A stretch of DNA of 64,000 nucleotides from Neopestalotiopsis rosae (Eukaryota; Ascomycota; Sordariomycetes; Amphisphaeriales; Sporocadaceae): contig JALGAS010000004.1 of the NCBI GenBank assembly GCA_023078685.1, positions 3,906,001 through 3,970,000 on the forward strand, in the 5' to 3' direction. Shown here piece by piece: positions 37,101-48,035 of this stretch. The position numbers and the translations under genes are program-made. Each line of letters begins with the position of its first letter. The stretch's first letter is position 1. A model generated the notes under the pieces. It was not told the DNA's origin. It was given only the letters and a program-made list of their open reading frames with translations, and searched no databases.

Positions 37101-38226
37101 TCCGTTGGCCAAGCAAGTTTTTGTACGGGACTGCACTGTGTATGCTAGGTAATCTGCAAGCCAACAGCCAGCCACAATTACAAACCACGTGTGAGCGACA
37201 TCCATGATACATACATCCATACATACATAGATGGCGGGCTTACGGGCATGGTCGGTGTCTCGCACTGGCAGTGGACTTTCCGCGGAGTGTTATCAATCAC
37301 CTTTATTACCCCGCTAAATCAATGGGCGGGTAGGTGGGATTATTGCGGTCAAGGAAACAAGCGCAGCGCGAAAAGGGAGACTCAGTCACTCTCCAATGCC
37401 CCGAGACTCCATAACACCGGCGATAAGTGTAGCAGGTGAGTAAAACCTCGTGCATTGCGGACCATTCATTCGCCTTCGCTTTCGGCGACGCGCAATTGAA
37501 TTGCGACACGGCATCTCCTCAGGTTCAAGACCACTTGAAAGGAAGAATTTGCATCTTGTTTCTCCAGTCAATATCCACTGATGCACAACTAAATGGAAAT
37601 GGGAATTTCAGTGGGCGCATCTCTGCTGATGAGATCCCAGCCGTGGGAGCCGTCAGCCAACAGATTACTGCAGAATCTATGATTGCCATCGGATACTTCG
37701 GCCATCCCCTAATGCCGCCTTTCCGTACCAAGACTTGCAGTGCAAACGCCAGACGCCTTAATGCACGATGCCGCTGGATATAGTAACTGCCCAAAGAGAA
37801 AAAAACTTGCTTAATGACCAAAGTGCATGTTCCCATGATCGCGTTTGAGGGATGGGAGAAAATGCTAAAGCAGATGCCAAGCTGAAACGAGCACATCAAT
37901 CTGGTCCATCTAGATGGTGTCGATGACGACAGTGGCCGGATTCTCTCTACGTGCTTAATTCACCTAGGGCTAGATCTCTTTTTTTCTTCGTCTGATTATC
38001 AACCCTCAGTATGTCATCGGCACCAAAAGAAGGGAAAAAAAAGGCTTGCTCCTAGCGCACGCACTTCCAGAATACCTCGCGCTCCGGCCCTCCGCGAGAC
38101 AGCCCAAACCACTCTGGGGCCTAGCACGCCTGTAGCAACACAGCGCTACAGCTAGCATCCTGGAGCTACCCAGAATTCCTGTTGCTTCTGTCGCTCTATC
38201 GAAGCCAGGACCCTGGGCTTTTTCCG

Positions 38227-38272
38227 CTGGGCACTCCTGGGCTCTGCCGGGCTCTGCTGGGCTCGCCTGGGA
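38227..38272. repeat. Tandem repeat, 10-bp period
   Basis: Four to five degenerate units of the type CTGGGCTCTGC, exactly 10 bp apart, in a GC-rich patch. It lies in non-coding DNA about 0.9 kb upstream of the small membrane protein gene. Confidence 0.6.
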
Positions 38273-38914
38273 CCCGCGATCGATCTGGGCTGTCTCTGCT
38301 TCCGTGCCGCTCCTCCAACCATTTGCTGCCTCTTCTGCACAAGCACCGCTGATGCCATACCCTGTAGCTGATCCAGACCCAGCGGGCTTGCGTAAGTACA
38401 AGCCCAGACAAGCATTTGATGCGCTCTACCTACTTTGTACCTTGACCGCACATACCTCAGACCTTTTTTTCGCATGGCAGCACCGTTTGCACCGCTTTCC
38501 GACCGCACCATACACGTAGACTACTTGCGGGCTGCACGCCATCTTCCAGCCTGCTGGGGACATGACGTTCAAGTGTACAGAAAGACGTTTCGTGGGGCCG
38601 GGTTAGAAGAGGAGGAGGGGGAGTACCAGAGCGTACCCAGTGACCAGTGACCAGCTCTCCTCTTTTTCTGGCCTAGCTGTCATGAATGACACACGCGCGA
38701 GTAAATCGTCTCCTATCGATGGTACCAATGGCGGTCTCTCGGAAAGTTACATGACTTGGGTATAATTATTGACAGACCGCCCTCCCGTGAGATCCGATAC
38801 TTTTTTTTTTTTTTTTTCAGGGTCCTAACCTTAGTTCATTAAAGGGTTCAATTCCATTAATTGGTCTTTCTGGGCTGAGCTGTCTGTTTTTCTCTTTCGG
38901 TCTTTGTGTTTGGC

Positions 38915-38925
38915 TATATTATAAA
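38915..38925 (+). promoter_or_regulatory. Candidate TATA box of the 39160 gene
   Basis: TATATTATAAA about 235 bp upstream of the ATG at 39160, followed by a C/A-rich leader with several CCAGCCA/ACCAAT-like words. Placement is plausible for a fungal core promoter; no transcript evidence. Confidence 0.4.
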
Positions 38926-39159
38926 CCATTAACCAGCCAGTATCGCTCGTTGCAACCTTCGCTTCGTTCGTCACCTCTTGTCACACTGCTACATCACCAG
39001 CCAGTTACCCAGACCAATAAGTCGCTTGACCAAGCACCGGACCATACTACAACTAGCCAATCAGCGTATAAGCCGAGCCAACCAACCTCACCAATACCAA
39101 CACAACGGCAATCAGAAGATACGAGCACACTCGTCGTCGTCTCTTTTAAACCCGCCATT

Positions 39160-39480
39160 ATGAGCAGCCTAATCACCACCGTAGTGGTTGTCATTGTCCT
39201 GGTCATTGTCCTCGGCGGCGGCATCCTAGCACTCGCCCTGGGCTGGAATACCTTCATCCCACGCATCATCCCCTCGAGATGGCGATCAAAGCAGTCCAAG
39301 GAGCAGCAACAACTCTGGCCGTCCGAAAAATACCCATACCCCTCGAGAAGCTCGGTTGAGACAAACTGGGCCGGCTCGCCCATCCAATCACCCGCCACTT
39401 CTCCCGTGGCATCGCCGAGGGGTTCCAGACAGAGTTCCGACCTGATGGTCAAGCACGCCTCTATGAAAGAGGTTGTCTAA
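39160..39480 (+). CDS. Small single-pass membrane protein, unknown function
   Basis: A 106-residue intronless protein. After MSSLITT a strongly hydrophobic Val/Ile/Leu segment (about residues 7-30, VVVVIVLVIVLGGGILALAL) forms one membrane helix. The remainder is hydrophilic, with a basic RWRSKQSKEQ juxtamembrane stretch, a Pro/Ser-rich SPIQSPATSPVASPRGS tract offering many SP phosphorylation sites, and the tail HASMKEVV. By the positive-inside rule the C-terminal part should be cytosolic. The frame is open farther upstream to 38950, but that part looks like leader (Thr/Gln/Pro from CA-rich DNA) and the ATG at 39160 has a good context. A clear TATA box upstream supports a real gene. No family recognised. 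Confidence 0.75.
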   Translation: MSSLITTVVVVIVLVIVLGGGILALALGWNTFIPRIIPSRWRSKQSKEQQQLWPSEKYPYPSRSSVETNWAGSPIQSPATSPVASPRGSRQSSDLMVKHASMKEVV

Positions 39481-40632
39481 GACTCCAAGACACACGTCTT
39501 ACACACATCTTTCAGCCGCATTAATTTCCACCCATTCTCCCGGAAATCACCACATCAACAACAAAACACGAGTTACCACAATTGGAAAGACTCACAATCT
39601 CACGACGAATCATGATATTTATGACTGCTTCTCTTATTTTTGAATTTATCCTCGGCGTTCAACAAGGAAAGGAACCGAGCAATCATATGCATACCCCATA
39701 CATACACAAAAATGGCATAGAGAGAGACAACAAATAGCTCTTCATTGAGTTTCAACATACATAAGGCGTTACAACGGGAAAGCGCATGGCGCGGGGGGTC
39801 AAGGGAATGCAATGCACATACTAGCATCCAAAGCAATCAAAGATACCACAATGTTACAAAGCACATACTCTTTTTTACACTTTTGACTCATTTACACGCA
39901 TTTTAATTGCACGCATCTAATTGCACCGTTCTTCGTGTGCAGCTTTTTTCAATTTCCCTTACCGATATAACCGTGTCGATGTCACGTCCCTTTTTTTTTT
40001 TTTAAGATTCACCACAGCCTCAAACATCGGAAATTTGATCAATTGGCCCGGGGAACAGCCACGTCGGCAAACGTGTGAGAATTTTGCCATCAGATCCAGC
40101 AAGGAAAAAAAATTGATTTACATGACAACTCACTATAGTCGCCACTGGAATATGTTTCCGTTACTGGAGATAAACAATGGAGCTTTTTCTCTGAAATGCA
40201 AGGGGGAGGAGTAGTAGCAGCATGTCACAACCATACACGCTGCACCATTGTCAACTCCACATTGTAAACTGGGATATCCACCACACCCGAAGTAAAAGAA
40301 GCTCGAGAATGCGGCAGGGCGGCAGGACGGCAGCGGGGAGTCCCAGCAGACGGCAGAGCGGATGCAGTGCACGTGTCAACGGCGCCCAATATGTGCCGGA
40401 CGAGGCGGGAATTGAGTTTCTTAGACACATTGTTGGGCTGATGTGGGTGAATCATGGATTAATTTGGTCTATATTTTACACTTTCACACTAGTATATGCA
40501 CGGAACATTTCCAAGACAACTTCTTTTCTTTCGTTCATCAAATCAGAAAATTTTATACAAGAATTACACTAAGACGTAGCTTGGTTTTTATAATCATCTA
40601 TCTCATTCGCATCGTCACCATCCTCTTCTCTT
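39481..40632. other. Intergenic 1.15 kb between convergent genes
   Basis: 3' flanks of the small membrane protein and the permease. AT-rich with T tracts near 39990-40003. No gene supported. Confidence 0.55.
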
Positions 40633-42189
40633 CTAGAGGTCACTGCGGCCCCTGACCAGGTCCACGTCGGCAAGCTTGACGAAGCTTGTCCTGTAGATGA
40701 GCTTGTGGCCGGCGTAGAGCACCACGAACAAGATTAAACTGACGTAGGCTGTGAAGAAGTCGCTCGTGTTCCAATCAATAAATACAGTGAAGCCGTTGGT
40801 CAGAAGAATGAGCACGCAAAAGAAGAGTCCGTACCAGGCCAGGTACGGCTCAATGGGTGCCCGGTAAGGCAGCTGGCTGCGCGGGATGCCCTGGAACTTG
40901 ACTGCCTTCATGAACCGCAAGTGGCAGATGCTGATGCACGACCAGGTGATGAAACCGGCAATGGAAGTAATGTTCATGAACCAGTCAAAAGCCTCACTGC
41001 CGTCGTCGGACAGGTTGAGGAAGGCCAGCAGACCAAATGCCGAGGTGCAAAAGACGGCGACGTAGGGGGTACCGTGCTTGTTGGTCTTGGTCATCCACTT
41101 GGGAATGTGCTTCTCATCGGCGAGGGCGACGAGGATACGACTGCCCGAATAGACGTTGGACTGCGCAGCCGAGAGGACGGCAGTCAGGAGCACAGCGTTG
41201 ATGATGTCGGGCAGAACATTGACGCCAGCCAGGTTGCAGGCAATGACCAGGGGCGATGAGGAGGCATTGTCCGTACCCGTCGTCAACTGAGGGTTGTCAT
41301 AGGGCACCAGCAGGCCAATGAAGAAGATGGTGGAGACGAACAAGCTGAGGATACCCCAGAAAGTCCAGCGAATGGCCGAGGGGACTGCCTTGACCGGGTC
41401 GGCCGTCTCGCCGGCTCCAACACCGACAAGCTCGGCACCCTGGTAACTGAATCCGGCCGTGACCAGGACAGACCAGAAGCCGACAAACTTGGCGACGGGG
41501 CCAGAGACCAGGGTTCCTGCAAAGGCACCCGGGTGCACCCAGTTGTGGAAACCAATGTAGCCCTGCTGTCCAGCACCAGCGTTGATGCAAATGGCGAAAA
41601 TGATGAATCCGACAATGGTGATGACCTTGATGCTGGACAGGTACATTTCAATCTCACCAAACCAGCGGACGGGCAGCAGGTTGATGGCGGTGAAGACGAC
41701 CCAAAAGACGGCGATAAAGATTCCAATGTTCAAACTCGCGTCCCAGTACTGGATAATGATACCGGCAGCTGTGAGCTCGACGGCAAACGTCATAGCCCAA
41801 CTGAACCAGTAGATCCAACCCATGGCAAATCCCAGAGACGGGTCGACGAAGCGGGAGGCGTAGACAGTGAAGGAGCCGGGCACGGGGATAAAGGTGGCCA
41901 TCTCGCCAAGGGAGACCATGATGGAGTAGACAATGGTGCCGACAAAGATGAAGGCAATGAGGGTGCTGACGGGGCCGGCGGTCGCGAGGGCGGTACCGCT
42001 ACCGAGGAACAGACCGGTTCCTATCGTGCCACCGATGGCGAGGAACTGCAGGTGATGGGCCGACATTCCGCGCTTCAGCTGGGTGTCGGCCTCCTCGACA
42101 TCGTGCTTGGAGTCGTTGAGCGACGAGCCGGTGGTGTCGTTTGCCGGCTTGATCTCCATTCCGGAGGACTTTTCCGTCGTGTTCTCCAT
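40633..42189 (-). CDS. Amino acid permease, YAT/APC family
   Basis: Plasma-membrane proton-coupled amino acid uptake transporter. One exon of 518 residues, the usual length. After a hydrophilic N-terminus with acidic and Ser/Thr-rich segments (about 1-40), the hallmark first helix reads LKRGMSAHHLQFLAIGGTIG, then TGLFLGSGTAL, matching the amino acid permease signature that binds the substrate carboxylate. Helix 3 region has GEMATFIPVPGSF. About twelve membrane segments can be counted, with a moderately short C-terminal tail ending LVRGRSDL. N-terminal lysines could serve as ubiquitin acceptors for nitrogen-regulated endocytosis, as in Gap1. Substrate range is not predictable from sequence; it looks like a general or neutral/aromatic permease. 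The start at 42189 is the first ATG and is preceded by a CT-rich minus-strand leader. Confidence 0.95.
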   Translation of the reverse strand: MENTTEKSSGMEIKPANDTTGSSLNDSKHDVEEADTQLKRGMSAHHLQFLAIGGTIGTGLFLGSGTALATAGPVSTLIAFIFVGTIVYSIMVSLGEMATFIPVPGSFTVYASRFVDPSLGFAMGWIYWFSWAMTFAVELTAAGIIIQYWDASLNIGIFIAVFWVVFTAINLLPVRWFGEIEMYLSSIKVITIVGFIIFAICINAGAGQQGYIGFHNWVHPGAFAGTLVSGPVAKFVGFWSVLVTAGFSYQGAELVGVGAGETADPVKAVPSAIRWTFWGILSLFVSTIFFIGLLVPYDNPQLTTGTDNASSSPLVIACNLAGVNVLPDIINAVLLTAVLSAAQSNVYSGSRILVALADEKHIPKWMTKTNKHGTPYVAVFCTSAFGLLAFLNLSDDGSEAFDWFMNITSIAGFITWSCISICHLRFMKAVKFQGIPRSQLPYRAPIEPYLAWYGLFFCVLILLTNGFTVFIDWNTSDFFTAYVSLILFVVLYAGHKLIYRTSFVKLADVDLVRGRSDL

Positions 42190-44069
42190 GGCGACGGATT
42201 CCTTTTCTCTCTGAATGTCGCTTCTCTTTTCCTTTCTTCTAGGATTCTAGGTTTGCCGGACGGGTTCCTTGGGAGGGAAGAAGGCAATGTCGTGAGAAAG
42301 TCTCGGCAAGAAGCAAGCTGGACTGACTGTCACGGTGTTGCCCAAGTCCTGCAACGGATGCTGCTTGTCGTCCACGCGGGGAGGAGAGAGGGATTATTTG
42401 TTCTCGAGTCAATACAACATATCACAAAACACACATCCGGGAGCTTCGAGGACGGAAGGAAGCAGCGCGTCGAAAAGCTTTTAAGCTACGAGTGACGAGC
42501 ACATCCCATCTGCTTTTGGTGACTCGACGCGTGCGCACATTACCCGTACCTACCTACCTTTTCATCACACATTACAATACCCACATCAGCTCCGGCGTTC
42601 TGGAGGGCTCCATTCCGGACGTTGCCATTACGAAAATTTTCTTTCGCGGTGGCCATGGTTTCAAGGAAATAGGATGGGCATTTGCTGCTGCGGTCGTGTG
42701 TGCTAAGGAACAATGGTGCTGGGTTGGTAGCTCCGGTAGTAGGCAAAGCTTTTTTAGTTCCCTACCGGCTCCTAGCTAGGTTAGCAGTTGCTCACAACTC
42801 AAAAAGTTCCGTACTATCTTGGCAACAGCAAGCTGACAGTGGAAGATCGTTCAGGCCAAAGACCACTGAGACTCGTTTCCAGTGGTTGACTACCAGCTCA
42901 CTGACCACCTAAAAGGACGAGGCCCCTTGCAGCAGCGCGGCTCTTTTCGCTCCAACGGCTAAAAACGGAGCCTCCCAGCGAGCCGCACCCACTGTTTTCA
43001 GCGAGCTGGCCAATTGTGCGCGGTGCTTGACTAAGAGAATTGCCCCAAAGCGGTCCGATTTGAAATTTTTCACGCATTCCCGAGGCCAAAGAGGCCAAGC
43101 GGAGTGCGCCGTCACCGAACCACCAGGTTCACCTCGCGTGCGAGTTCCTCTTCAGTGGTCCTCCGAACGAGTTTTTATTGTCATATTGTCAGTCAATCAT
43201 ATTGGTCATTCAACCTACCAAGACTTTCTTTATCTATATTGAGCTGATAGACTGGGATCACTAGGTTAGTACTGTAAACTATTTGACTAGCAGTATAGCA
43301 TCTCTATGCGAAATATGGTATTTTTCCGTGCTCATCTTCCGCAGACACGCTACAAACTACCGCATACGGTTGTACTATTACCCATTCACCAATTGTATGA
43401 TGACGGGCCGGCCCGCTTCTTTCAACAGTCAAACGTTGCATTGAAAAGAATCATATCATCAGCTGGCTACTGCGTCTTTCGTGGAATCTGCTCTTCTCGT
43501 TTAGACGAGCAACCTATAGTCTCCCGAGCTTATGCCTCCTACCATGGACTACTAAGTAGAGTATCATTCGATCCTTTGCATACAACCCTGCTGCATGTGC
43601 AGTACATTCGCTTTACCAACCCAAGTCCTCGCTGCTTGCTTATAGAACAGTTTCATATGCACGCTTCGCCAGTGATCATTTGATAACGTACGACTTGGAC
43701 TCAAGTATTGCAACCTCAAACCTGCACGAGTCTTTCGGCTTTGTTCTTCATTTTCATACTGCCACTGACTATTGACACCACCATCGTGACTATCGTCCGT
43801 TCGCCTGGAAGCGTCTGTACGGACTATCCCATGACAATATACAAGATACTCCCCTGGCTTCTTGGCAAGTATTAAGGAACAAAAGAAAATATTGTCAGTA
43901 TATGACAGATGGGCCAGACCCCGGTCCTGGCCCTGGACGTATCCGCTTCCTGCCTTGCCCACGGCGTTGCCACCTGTTTTCGGTCTAATGTACATCTACT
44001 CTTACAACCCCACATCATAATATGATACAGCGATTTTCAAGCCTCTTTGGGACTTTTTCGCTTCCTCAC
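42190..44069. other. Intergenic 1.9 kb
   Basis: Holds the permease promoter and the 3' flank of the ATPase gene. Several frames of 65-145 codons occur on both strands without motifs. Nothing else seen. Confidence 0.55.
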
Positions 44070-46386
44070 CTAGTCGTCTTTATCGTCGTCCTTCTTCTCT
44101 TCTTGCTCCTTGAGCACCACATTGATCTTGCCCGACCAGCCCTTGGAGATCTCGTACTTGCCTCCTAGGACAAGGTCCTTTGCCACGAGTTCTCTGGTAC
44201 GGCCGAGGGACTCAATGGCGGCGATGCGCTCGTTTGTATCCTCGAGGAACTGGCGGAATCCAGGCTCGGCGCAGATCTCCCGGAATGCGCGGTGCATGGG
44301 TACCGAACTGGCTCGCACTTGAGCGGTGCTCGTGATCGTGAACAAATTGAGGCGGTCGAGATCTCTTATGAAGTCGGCTCGCGTCATGATTTGCTGCGAG
44401 ATGTGCATGGGGTATGTTGGTAGCACATGTCCAGTGATTTCATCATAGGTCTTGTCCATCTCCTCTTCCTTGTCAACGAGAGCTTGTGCCAGAACCATGG
44501 CAGCAGCCTAGCATGAGTCAGTATGCGTCCACGGGAATCACGAGAGTGAAGTCTCAAAGGAGAGATGCCAAAACTTACAGCCCATTTCTGCTGGTCCATC
44601 ACATCGTCGTCCATTTCGCTACCCAAGATCCAGCACTGGTTGAGGAACCATGTCTTCTCAATCTCCTTGATCTGATCACACGTCTTGATCATGTTGGCAG
44701 ACTTGGCCACCCGGTTCAAGAAGGATAATCTACCACCGACGAGATCATAGACCTTTTCGAGTTCATCCTTGGACACATCCTCTTGGAAATAGCGCTGGCG
44801 GTATCTCTTGAGGGCTGTCAGGGCTTGGGATTTCGGTAGGTCGTGTACGGCCAGGACCTCCATTCGCGTGGCCAGCTGCTTGAACCGCTCGTATACCCAG
44901 TAGTCGTCGGAGTTAAAAACCATGGTGACCAGATTCGAAGCAGCCCACTGCTCGGCTCGCTGTTGCAAGAGCTCCAAGAGGTCTTTGCCATCTTCGTCAT
45001 CTCGAATCAAGTGGCACTGATTGACAATGATGACCAAAGGCTTGCCCCTCTTGGCGCGATTGATCAAGGCAACCTTTTCTAGTTTATTCAGTGCTCGCTC
45101 GATGTCGAGCAAAGCGGTGGTGTCTCTGGGTCCTCGCTCGCTGAAGTAACCGCCGATGTAATCCTCGTCTACATATGTCAGTCAGTAGTTGCTCACTATG
45201 AACATGAAAAACTTGAAATATCCAGAAAGCCGAGTACTGATACAGAAAGCGGCTATACGTATGGCTCGAAATAGCTTGTGCCATTGGCATGATCCCTGCA
45301 CTTTGCAGATAATTATGAATGATTCAGCCGCAAGAATGGCACGAGGCACAGCCAGCCTTACGTCTGGATAAAACATTGAACCATAGTCTAAGCGGGCCAG
45401 CAATTCATTATTGAAAAGACTCCAATCCTCAAGATCTGATCTCAACAGTGCCATCTCCATTCTGGGGCCAATTTCGATGCACCCAAAGTGGGCCGGGTGG
45501 CATGATATAATGAATAACAGCGCTCCACATGAAGACTGTACTAAACAGCATCATGGCAGATGAATTGGCACTTTTGGGAACATACAAGGTCGGGCCGCAG
45601 CTAAACACGGTGGAATCATGCCCGGACGTTTAAAAAAGAACAAATGTGAAAAGGAAACTTACGAAACTCATAGTCGAGCGCCTTTCCCAGACGTATCCGG
45701 AAAATCTCGAGATCGGCATGTGCCTCAAACATGGCGCAGCCATCGCCGTCAATCTTGCGCATAGCCTCGAGGAGCATGGAGCTCTTGCCGCTGCCCTTTT
45801 CGCCCATGATGAGGTGGTAGTGCCCCCGGGAGTTGCCCGTCACAATGGCGTCAATCTTGGACTGCTCGGCGCGCTGGATCCAGTGCTCCGAGTCTTCCTC
45901 GTCAGGGAGCGACTTGGCGACGGCGGCCAGCACGAGCACCGGGTCCCCGGGCTTGAAGGCGTTTTCAATCTTCTTGAGCTGCAGCGCCTTGTACGACTTG
46001 TGGTAGACGTAGCCGGCGGCCGCGAATCCGGCGCCCAGCACGACCACGGAGGCTAGGGTGGTGGCGGCGGACTCGAGCATCTTTGCAAACAGGGACGGAT
46101 CCGCATTGGAACCGCCATTGCCGCCGCCGGTCTGACCCTGGCTGGCGCCACCACCGTTATTGCCGGCTTCCGAGTCCGTGTGCTGCTCATATTGGCGAAA
46201 TGATGCCGTTGTAGGCGAGAAATGACGGCGCTGCTGCTGTTGCTGTGGTCTGGCTGCTGCTGGTGACCGGCTAACCGGCATGTAGTAATAGGGCTGGGGC
46301 CAGCCTGAGCCGTGTCGCGTGCAACGGCGAATCAACGGGCCCCCAACTCTGGAGGCCCCCGGCCGACTCCCCTTGATCGCCAGCAT
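44070..46386 (-). CDS. Probable mitochondrial membrane P-loop (AAA/ORC-like) ATPase with altered Walker B
   Basis: Exons on the minus strand: 46386-45663, 45168-44579 and 44507-44070, in phase, 583 residues. The N-terminus is basic and lacks acidic residues for 65 residues (RPGASRVGGPLIRRCTRHG, later QQQQQRRHFSPTT), consistent with a mitochondrial presequence. A Gly/Asn linker and one hydrophobic segment at about 108-128 follow, then the ATPase core: Walker A GEKGSGKSS at 195-203, a Walker B position reading PLVIIVNQCHLI (285-296) with Asn-Gln where Asp-Glu/Asp is expected, and a helical lid similar to archaeal/ORC-type AAA proteins (RYFQEDVSKDELEKVYDLVG). The C-terminus is Lys/Asp-rich. The first intron, 494 nt, is far longer than any other in this window. 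Substrate and partners are unknown; matrix or inner-membrane location is inferred. Confidence 0.87.
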
Positions 46387-48035
46387 TTGCTTGAGTCACG
46401 TGCTGCAATGGCTCATCTGTGGCTCGTTTTGGGAATGATTGAAGCGTTCCGAATGTCTTCAAGCGTCCTCTCTTTTCCTGTCCCCTTATCTGGGTTTGAA
46501 AGTTTATGAAATTAAAGAGAGACTGAGACGTGTTTTGTCCGGGAGGCCGCTTGCCCCTTGCACCAAATTTCCAGCGGTGCCCTCTTTCGGCGCGACCAAG
46601 CCACAAAGGGATCCAACCGATCCTGTGAATTACGACGACGGGTTCGGCTTGGCGTGGCTGGCAGCATTGGCACGCTCTTGGCCGTTCAGCTGGCGGCGCT
46701 CGCCAGTTGCCCACGCTTTGCCAAGTGCAGCAAGCTTTGCCAGCTGGGCGCTCTTGCACAACCTGTGACGTCGTTACCTTGTCGCTCTAGCGCAGTTTTG
46801 GCGGCCTTTCGCTGATTGGCTCTTCACACAATTTTATAGTGGTTGACAAGTCTATAACAATGTGCACATTCAAGTGATTACAGCCTACAGGGGTTCATTA
46901 AGGAATGCCTAGTAAAGAATTGAGGCTCTGACTTCCAATGTTGGATTGAACTCAAGAGACAATCCACTCCTTGCACTTGCAAATGCATACACAAGATGAC
47001 TCCAGAATACACGCAAGCAACTGGACTCCATGGACCAGGCACATGAAAATATGTCATATTCTTGGTAATAAGTGAGCACACACGCAGCGGCCAGAGAAAG
47101 AATATTTTCCAAGTTCTCTAAAGCATCTGTGAAGCACAGGGGTGTCTATGGTCATGGGAAATCACCTCTTCTGTGATCACTATCCAGTGATCCCAAGGTC
47201 AATCAAGAAAATCGTACCATATCAGCGTGCATAGTTGTCCCTTGTTCGAGAGAAAATCGGGTTCGATTATCCCACATTTTTGAAGCTACTTGAGATGTAC
47301 ATAGGGGATTGTAAATATTATACTATACATGTCTCTGCTACACCCAGTATCGTCGAGTGAATGCCGTGCTGTTATCAGAATGCGAAGTGATCTGGATGCG
47401 CACAAATGAATGACTGGATAAAAGATGAAACGAGTTGAAAAAGCTGTTAAGGTTGATTGTTCTCAAATCACTTGAGTGAACACAAAAGCGTGTCGTTTGC
47501 ACAGCGTGTACTTCTGCCTTGACCTTGCGCTCCTTCTGAGAATGGTTGTCCAGGTGAAGCTCAGAACAATCATGCCGCTTGCCAACTGTCTGCAGCAATC
47601 ATCGACAGCTGCATTATTCTTAGAAGAAAAATCCTCGCCGCCCTGAGTTTCCTGAGGCAGACATTCACCAGCTATAAAAGAGCTCAGCAACTTTCCTGCG
47701 GCGCCAGAACAACACTTTCCCATCCTATCATTCTGCTTTAAAGTGTAAGTTATCATTCCCTGCGTCCAACCAGAGCTCTGTTTATATTCCTAGCACGCTG
47801 CTGCTTTTTATTTCTTATGGCCGAGCACAATCTCGCGTTTTTCTCTCGCAGGTTCTTTCCCTTTGTTTTTTAGTGTTTATACTTGAACCGGGGAGAAAAC
47901 AAATGTGCTTGTATTTTTCTCTCCTCGAAAAAACTTTTCTCGCATTTCTATTCGTACTTTATCTACTTTCTTTGTTCTTGCCATTAAGCGTTGCTAACTG
48001 TTCAATCACACAGTTCTTCCAATACCGATGCAAGG
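46387..48035. other. Intergenic 1.6 kb between divergent genes
   Basis: Shared upstream region of the ATPase (minus) and the large disordered protein (plus). T-rich leader at 47830-47960 before the plus gene. No gene supported. Confidence 0.55.

Larger units (their letters stand above)
34179..39159. other. Gene-poor 5-kb intergenic region
   Basis: No supported gene. The left end is the pectin lyase promoter. Near 38020-38530 composition becomes GC-rich, with a 10-bp-period tandem repeat (listed separately). A T tract of about 17 bases lies near 38802-38818. A 131-codon minus frame over 38006-38401 follows the tandem repeat and is not credible as a gene. Confidence 0.55.

Noticed and set aside
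41533..42495. Plus-strand open frame of 320 codons across the permease
   Set aside because: Antisense shadow of the amino acid permease with low-complexity Asp/Gly/Glu content.
45182..45460. Possible extra exon inside the long ATPase intron
   Set aside because: The flanking exons already join in phase to a continuous ATPase sequence; inserting this frame would break it. Mentioned only as a finding about intron size.
47225..47285. GGGTTCGATTATCCC resembling a tRNA T arm
   Set aside because: No matching A box, D arm or acceptor stem upstream.
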